Source: Alphaproteobacteria bacterium (GTDB lineage: Bacteria; Pseudomonadota; Alphaproteobacteria; JABAAW01). Taken from it: a stretch of DNA of 8,134 bases. The stretch spans positions 1 through 8,134 of the forward strand of contig JABAAS010000056.1 of the NCBI GenBank assembly GCA_014238625.1, in the 5' to 3' direction. The notes under the pieces are model-generated. The model saw nothing but the letters and a program-made list of their open reading frames with translations. It had not been told where the DNA came from and made no database searches. Below are positions 4,170 through 8,134 of this stretch, piece by piece. Numbering within the stretch: the first letter of the stretch is position 1; each line of letters starts with the position of its first letter. The translations under genes and the position numbers were made by a program.

Positions 4170-6518
4170 ATGTTTCAAGAACATTCGGTAGAAATCTCAT
4201 GGGGAGAACGTCCCCTACGCCTAGAAACTGGAATCGTGGCTCGACAAGCAGACGGCGCAGTTATGGTGACCTACGGCGCAACTCGTGTCTTATGTACCGC
4301 GGTATTTTCTCGCAAGGCGCGCGAAGGAGTAGATTTCCTGCCGCTAACAGTCAACTACCAAGAAAAGACTTTCGCCGCTGGCAAAATACCAGGCGGATTC
4401 TTCCGTCGCGAAGGGAGACCAGGCGAGAAAGAAACCCTCACCTCTCGCCTGATCGACCGCCCCTTACGACCGCTCTTCGATAAAGCGTATCGTTGCGAGA
4501 CGCAAGTCGTATGCACGGTGCTGGAACACGACCTAACAAACGACGCTGACATTCCAGCACTCATCGGCGCAAGCGCAGCCTTGCAAATCTCTGGCGTTCC
4601 GATCGCATCTGCTATCGCCGCGGCGCGTATCGGCTGGCGCGATGGTGAGCCAATCTTGAACCCAACGCTCGCAGAGATCTCCGAAAGTAAGTTAGAGCTC
4701 ATGCTCGCGGGAACCAAAAACGGCTTGTTGATGGTCGAGTCAGAGGCTAAAGAACTCAGTGAAGAGGATATGCTGGCAGCTCTAACCTTCGGACAGCAAT
4801 CCTTCGCTCCAGTGCTCGAGGCTATCGAAGAGCTGCGCGAGAAAGCTGGAAAGCCAGCCTTCGTATTGCCAGAGCCAAACCCCGCGCTAGTGGGGCTCGA
4901 AGATAAGATGAAAAGCGCATTCGGTGCTGAAATCGAGGCTTGCTACAATAAAGTAGAAAAGACAGAGCGCGTAGCTGCCTTAGACGAAATGCGTCAAAAG
5001 ATAGCCAACGAATACGCTAGTCTCGAAGACGAGGCGGGAGTGTCCGGTTGCTTGAAATCGCTCGAAAAAGAGCTAGTTCGCAAAAAAATACTCGACAATA
5101 GTCAGCGGATCGATTCTCGAAAGCTCGACGATATACGCGCGCTCGACTGCAGGGCGGGATACCTAAAGCGCACGCACGGCTCCGCCTTGTTTACACGAGG
5201 CGAAACGCAAGCTCTTGCTGTTGCAACGCTCGGAACCCCGCAAGACTCGCAGATAGTGGATGCCTTGGCTGGAGAGTATCGCGAAAGCTTCATGCTACAT
5301 TACAACTTCCCTCCTTATTCCGTTGGCGAGGCTACTATGATGCGGCCTCCGGGACGCAGAGAAATCGGGCATGGCAAGCTGGCATGGCGCGCTCTGCATC
5401 CACTAATGCCGACGATCGAAGAGTTCCCATACACCGTGCGCCTAGTCTCGGAGATAACCGAGTCCAATGGCTCCTCGTCAATGGCGACGGTTTGCGCTGC
5501 CTCCATGGCACTGATGGACGCAGGCGTGCCAATACGCTCGGCTTGCGCTGGAATAGCCATGGGCTTGATCAAAGACGGAGAACAATTCGCAATACTATCG
5601 GATATACTCGGCGACGAGGACCATCTCGGCGATATGGATTTCAAGGTCGCGGGTAGCGAAAATGGTATCACCGCTCTACAGATGGATATAAAAATAGAAC
5701 AGATAACCCTAGAGATCATGCGAGAGGCGCTCGCCCAAGCCGAGCGAGGTAGAAAGCATATCTTGGAGACCATGGCGCGTTGTGTGGACAAACCTCGCAC
5801 CGAAATATCCGAGCATGCGCCGAAAATGCGCACCATCAAAGTGCCGAAAGATAAAATACGCGAGGTCATCGGAGCCGGCGGTAAGATCATTCGTGAGCTC
5901 TGTGAAACAACAGGCGCTCGCATCGATATAGACGACGACGGCACGGTCAGAATTGCCGCGGTCGAAGAAAAGGCTATTGAGGCAGCCATCGAAAAAATAG
6001 AAGCCATTACCGCAACCGCCCAAATCGGAAAAATATATAAGGGCAAGGTCGTGCGTTTGATGGACTTCGGCGCATTCGTCAACTTCCTCGGTGGCAAAGA
6101 TGGGCTTGTTCATATCTCCGAGATTGCTAATCATCGGATCGGCAGAGTCTCGGATGTTCTAAATGTCGGGGACGAGGTACAGGTCAAGTGTCTGCGCATC
6201 GATGAGCAGGGCAGAGTCGGATTGTCGATTCGGGCAACGCTCGACGAGGACGAGGGGGCTGCGCAAAATGAAGACGCTCCTCCAAGAGATAACCCAAGAG
6301 GTAATCAAAGGGATAATCCAAGAGGTAACCCAAGAGGTAACCCAAGAGATAATCCAAGAGATAACCCAAGAAATGGTCAAAGAGATGGTCAGAGAGATGG
6401 TCAAAGAGATAGCCGTCCCCGCTACGATAACGAACGCCCCCCACAGCAATTCCACGACGATACGCCAGACGATAGAAGAAAAAGCCGTCCTCGCCGACCA
6501 TTCCGCAACAGAGACTAA
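4170..6518 (+). CDS. pnp: Polyribonucleotide nucleotidyltransferase (PNPase)
   Basis: Trimeric 3'-5' phosphorolytic exoribonuclease that releases nucleoside diphosphates, central to mRNA decay and RNA quality control. Domains in order: RNase PH 1 (about 10-145; VNYQEKTFAAGKIPGGFF, FFRREGRP, RPLRPLF), an all-helical linker (about 150-310), catalytic RNase PH 2 (about 320-540), KH (about 555-612) and S1 (about 620-688). The active-site block SDILGDEDHLGDMDFKVAG (477-495) keeps the acidic and lysine residues equivalent to E. coli Asp486, Asp492 and Lys494, here D484, D490 and K492. The KH loop is GAGG (568-571). S1 shows KIYKGKVVRLMDFGAFV and KDGLVHISEI. The ATG at 4170 has GAAGGA 8 nt upstream and gives the family-like start. 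At 782 aa the protein exceeds the usual length of about 700. The excess is a 90-residue Arg/Asn/Pro/Asp/Gly tail (692-782), mostly tetrapeptide repeats, which could bind RNA or partner proteins. Confidence 0.98.
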   Translation: MFQEHSVEISWGERPLRLETGIVARQADGAVMVTYGATRVLCTAVFSRKAREGVDFLPLTVNYQEKTFAAGKIPGGFFRREGRPGEKETLTSRLIDRPLRPLFDKAYRCETQVVCTVLEHDLTNDADIPALIGASAALQISGVPIASAIAAARIGWRDGEPILNPTLAEISESKLELMLAGTKNGLLMVESEAKELSEEDMLAALTFGQQSFAPVLEAIEELREKAGKPAFVLPEPNPALVGLEDKMKSAFGAEIEACYNKVEKTERVAALDEMRQKIANEYASLEDEAGVSGCLKSLEKELVRKKILDNSQRIDSRKLDDIRALDCRAGYLKRTHGSALFTRGETQALAVATLGTPQDSQIVDALAGEYRESFMLHYNFPPYSVGEATMMRPPGRREIGHGKLAWRALHPLMPTIEEFPYTVRLVSEITESNGSSSMATVCAASMALMDAGVPIRSACAGIAMGLIKDGEQFAILSDILGDEDHLGDMDFKVAGSENGITALQMDIKIEQITLEIMREALAQAERGRKHILETMARCVDKPRTEISEHAPKMRTIKVPKDKIREVIGAGGKIIRELCETTGARIDIDDDGTVRIAAVEEKAIEAAIEKIEAITATAQIGKIYKGKVVRLMDFGAFVNFLGGKDGLVHISEIANHRIGRVSDVLNVGDEVQVKCLRIDEQGRVGLSIRATLDEDEGAAQNEDAPPRDNPRGNQRDNPRGNPRGNPRDNPRDNPRNGQRDGQRDGQRDSRPRYDNERPPQQFHDDTPDDRRKSRPRRPFRNRD
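6282..6413 (+). repeat. 12-bp tandem repeat, eleven copies, in the pnp C-terminal tail
   Basis: Eleven contiguous 12-mers with consensus ccaagagRtaaY (two copies identical, 6318-6329 and 6330-6341) shift at the 3' end to caaagagatggt. They encode PRDN/PRGN/QRDN units, then QRDG and QRDS, from residue 705. The array lies entirely beyond the S1 domain. It yields a highly basic, disordered tail similar in composition to RGG-type RNA-binding tails. Confidence 0.95.
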
Positions 6519-6533
6519 CGCAACAGAGACTAA
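6504..6533 (+). repeat. Perfect 15-bp tandem duplication including the pnp stop codon
   Basis: cgcaacagagactaa occurs at 6504-6518 and again, identically, at 6519-6533. The first copy ends with the TAA of pnp. The second repeats RNRD-stop in the same frame and is followed at once by TAG. Readthrough of the first stop would add only four residues. This parallels the 15-bp array at the rpsO stop codon. Confidence 0.9.
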
Positions 6534-6766
6534 TAGTAGAGGCAAGCATTAGCGCAAGCGGTATCTCTAAAAGCAAGGCAAAAGCATTCGCTATTGCCTA
6601 ACTTGAGATTATCCGCTCGTGCAAAAAAACTTGCTTTTACTAGATAGCTCGTCTAACAATAATAAAAGAAATAACACACACAAGAGCTAGACAACCGGTG
6701 TCACGCTTCGTGCTGTTGCACTTATCGAGACTTATCTTGTGGCGGTTTAACCGGAAGAGGATATAG
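6534..6766 (+). promoter_or_regulatory. rpsB leader with small inverted repeats; possible S2 autoregulatory site
   Basis: This region between pnp and rpsB contains no gene. Near rpsB are a compact stem cacg-ctt-cgtg (6702-6712), possibly extended by gtg and cac on either side, and an inverted repeat cggtt-t-aaccg (6743-6753) directly before the Shine-Dalgarno GGAAGAGG (6753-6760). An upstream aaccg (6693-6697) could also pair with cggtt (6743-6747). S2 represses its own rpsB-tsf mRNA in E. coli, so a regulatory fold here is plausible but not shown. A possible promoter (ttgctt near 6631, 17-18 bp before an aacaat-like box) is weak. Confidence 0.3.
6576..6599 (+). terminator. Hairpin downstream of pnp (weak terminator or RNA-stability element)
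   Basis: aggcaa (6576-6581) pairs with ttgcct (6594-6599). Inside, AGC pairs with GCT across one mismatch, closing a four-base loop. No T-run follows, so intrinsic termination is doubtful. A second, shorter pairing, gcaa with ttgc around an A-rich loop (about 6621-6634), is followed by tttt. Either could protect the pnp 3' end or partly separate pnp from rpsB. Confidence 0.35.
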
Positions 6767-7771
6767 ATGGACTACGCGCCCTTCACCATGCGCCAAATGG
6801 TCGAGGCTGGAATGCACTTCGGTCACACAACCAGACGCTGCAACCCAAAAATGTTGCCTTGGATATTCGGGCAGCGCAACGGCGTTCACATCATCGATCT
6901 AGAACAAAGCGCTCAATTGCTAAGACAAGCTCTGGTAGCTATGCATGATGCTACCGCGCAAGGAGGCAAAATCCTGATCGTCGGCACAAAGCGACAAGCT
7001 CAAACCATCGTTGCCGAGGCGGCAACAGCATGCGGTCAGTTTTACATCAATCGACGCTGGTTGGGCGGTACCTTGACTAACTGGCAGACCGTATCGAAAT
7101 CCATAGATTCGCTCAAGGCGTTAGACGAGAAGCTCGAAAAAGACGACGAGCTCGAAGGATTGACAAAGCGCGAAAAACTCAGCTTAACTCGAAGACGCGA
7201 TAAGCTCGAAAAAGCACTGGGCGGAATACGCGAGATGAGCAAGTTGCCAGACCTCATGCTCGTTATCGATACTAACAAGGAATCAACCGCCATCAAAGAA
7301 GCACTAAACCTGGATATACCCATCATCGCAGTGGTCGATAGCAACTCTAACCCCGATGGCATAACATATCCAGTGCCGGGCAACGACGATGCTACTAGAG
7401 CCTTGAGATTCTATATGAACCTAGTAGCTCAAGCTGTAATCAACGGGCTGGAGAAATCCTTAGCTCGCGCTGGGCAAAAGCCAGACAAAGAGTCAGCTCT
7501 TGCTGCAGAACCACAAAAGGCAAGCGCGGATAGCTCCAAAGGCGAAAACAAAAGCGAGGCTGGCAAAAGCAAAGAGAACAAAAATAACGCTAAAGGCGAA
7601 GCTAAAGAAAAAGTTGTAGAGGGAAGTAAGTCGAACGAAGAGACAAGCAAGGAACAGCAGGTAGAAGTAGCTGAGCCAGAACAAGACGCGCAAAAGCAAA
7701 AAGATGTAAAATCCGCTGTAAAATCCTCGACTCGCAAGAAAATCGTAACCTTATTCAAGGGTAAAGAATGA
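6767..7771 (+). CDS. rpsB: 30S ribosomal protein S2 with a long charged C-terminal extension
   Basis: Late-assembling 30S protein, located between the head and body and needed for S1 binding. Conserved core, residues 1-233: FTMRQMVEAGMHFGH (6-20), NPKMLPWIFGQRNGVHIIDL (26-45), ILIVGTKRQA (69-78), RRWLGGTLTNW (96-106), the coiled hairpin region (110-155), the S2 signature PDLMLVIDTNKES (161-173) with IAVVDSNSNPDGITYPVPGNDDATRA (187-212). The core matches the usual length of about 240-260. The product is 334 aa because of a Lys/Glu/Ser/Ala-rich, probably disordered tail from about 236 that ends in a basic RKKIVTLFKGKE. The ATG at 6767 follows GGAAGAGG with a 6-nt gap, a strong site. The TGA stop overlaps the tsf ATG (ATGA), so the pair is translationally coupled. 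Confidence 0.97.
   Translation: MDYAPFTMRQMVEAGMHFGHTTRRCNPKMLPWIFGQRNGVHIIDLEQSAQLLRQALVAMHDATAQGGKILIVGTKRQAQTIVAEAATACGQFYINRRWLGGTLTNWQTVSKSIDSLKALDEKLEKDDELEGLTKREKLSLTRRRDKLEKALGGIREMSKLPDLMLVIDTNKESTAIKEALNLDIPIIAVVDSNSNPDGITYPVPGNDDATRALRFYMNLVAQAVINGLEKSLARAGQKPDKESALAAEPQKASADSSKGENKSEAGKSKENKNNAKGEAKEKVVEGSKSNEETSKEQQVEVAEPEQDAQKQKDVKSAVKSSTRKKIVTLFKGKE
7706..7726 (+). repeat. 12-bp-spaced direct repeat in the rpsB tail
   Basis: gtaaaatcc occurs at 7706-7714 and 7718-7726, one 12-nt period apart, encoding VKSAVKSS. It is short and could be chance in a low-complexity tail, but it follows the same 12-nt spacing as the other arrays in the window. Confidence 0.5.
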
Positions 7772-8134
7772 ACGAGGTAAGCGCTAGCCTAGTAAAACAA
7801 CTGCGCGAGGATACGAGCGCCGGAATGATGGATTGCAAAAGAGCCTTGCAGGAAAGCGGCGGCGAGCTCGCAGAGGCTAAGGCTTGGTTACGGAAGAAAG
7901 GCTTGGCTGGAGCGCAAGCTAAATCCTCGCGCTCCACAGAACAAGGCTTGGTAGCACTCACGCTACTGGAGAAGAATCAAGCGGTGCTTATAGAGTTAAA
8001 CGCCGAGACTGACTTTGTTGCTCTAAATGAGTCTTTTCAAAAATTCTTACGCGATGTCGCTAAACGCGCACTGGAGAGTGCCGCTACTAGTGCGGAAGAA
8101 CTACTCGCATCGCCTATGTATACGAATGCTGGGG
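7768..8134 (+). CDS. tsf: Elongation factor Ts, partial (C-terminus beyond the right edge)
   Basis: Nucleotide-exchange factor that removes GDP from EF-Tu. Reading from 7768 gives 122 codons open to the window edge. The N-terminal UBA-like domain shows LVKQLREDTSAGMMDCKRAL (8-27), matching the first EF-Ts signature, and AWLRKKGLAGA. The core then shows EQGLVALTLL and ELNAETDFVALNESF, containing the TDFVA motif that contacts EF-Tu. The ATG overlaps the rpsB TGA as ATGA, and AAGGG (7757-7761) inside rpsB serves as ribosome site with a 6-nt gap. rpsB-tsf is a near-universal bacterial pair. The C-terminal half is not in the window. Confidence 0.97.
   Translation, partial: MNEVSASLVKQLREDTSAGMMDCKRALQESGGELAEAKAWLRKKGLAGAQAKSSRSTEQGLVALTLLEKNQAVLIELNAETDFVALNESFQKFLRDVAKRALESAATSAEELLASPMYTNAG

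Noticed and set aside
5315..6097. 260-codon minus-strand reading frame opposite pnp
   Set aside because: It is a shadow of the PNPase core, which is conserved residue by residue on the plus strand; no ribosome site or recognisable motif.
6159..6576. Ile/Ser- and Gln/Glu-rich reading frames over the pnp tail repeats on both strands
   Set aside because: They arise from the 12-bp repeat read in other frames. They have no homology I recognise, and the PNPase frame runs cleanly from the S1 domain to its stop.

Overview
The window looks like a chromosomal housekeeping segment from an alphaproteobacterium. The PNPase, S2, S15 and TruB proteins all carry alphaproteobacterial-style family signatures (by recall, not by a search). 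Base composition is moderate by eye. I cannot name the genus. All genes use the standard code: Trp is TGG, and TAA, TAG and TGA all act as stops at the places the families predict.

Layout. Bases 1-1745 (minus strand) hold one uninterrupted 581-codon reading frame that runs off the left edge. It is the N-terminal and middle part of the bifunctional tRNA-modification enzyme MnmC. A 195-bp divergent spacer with candidate promoters separates it from plus-strand truB (1941-3440), rpsO (3489-3758), pnp (4170-6518), rpsB (6767-7771) and the start of tsf (7768 to the right edge). truB-rpsO-pnp is the classic tRNA/rRNA pseudouridylation, ribosomal protein S15 and RNA-decay cluster. rpsB-tsf is the S2/EF-Ts pair, joined here by an ATGA stop-start overlap. 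The 411-bp rpsO-pnp spacer has no gene. It holds a 15-bp tandem repeat array, a set of A-tracts in helical phase, and an A/C-rich, T- and G-poor pnp leader.

The genes all serve translation and RNA metabolism: wobble-uridine modification (MnmC), tRNA Psi55 (TruB), two 30S proteins (S15, S2), EF-Tu recycling (EF-Ts) and 3'-5' RNA degradation (PNPase). No defence system, mobile element, CRISPR, tRNA or rRNA was found.

The unusual property of this DNA is repeat growth inside conserved genes. Tandem duplications of 12, 15, 18 or 24 bp, all multiples of three, occur in mnmC, truB, pnp and rpsB. Two further 15-bp duplications span the stop codons of rpsO and pnp. As a result TruB (499 aa), PNPase (782 aa) and S2 (334 aa) are each clearly longer than their usual family lengths, while the catalytic cores appear intact.
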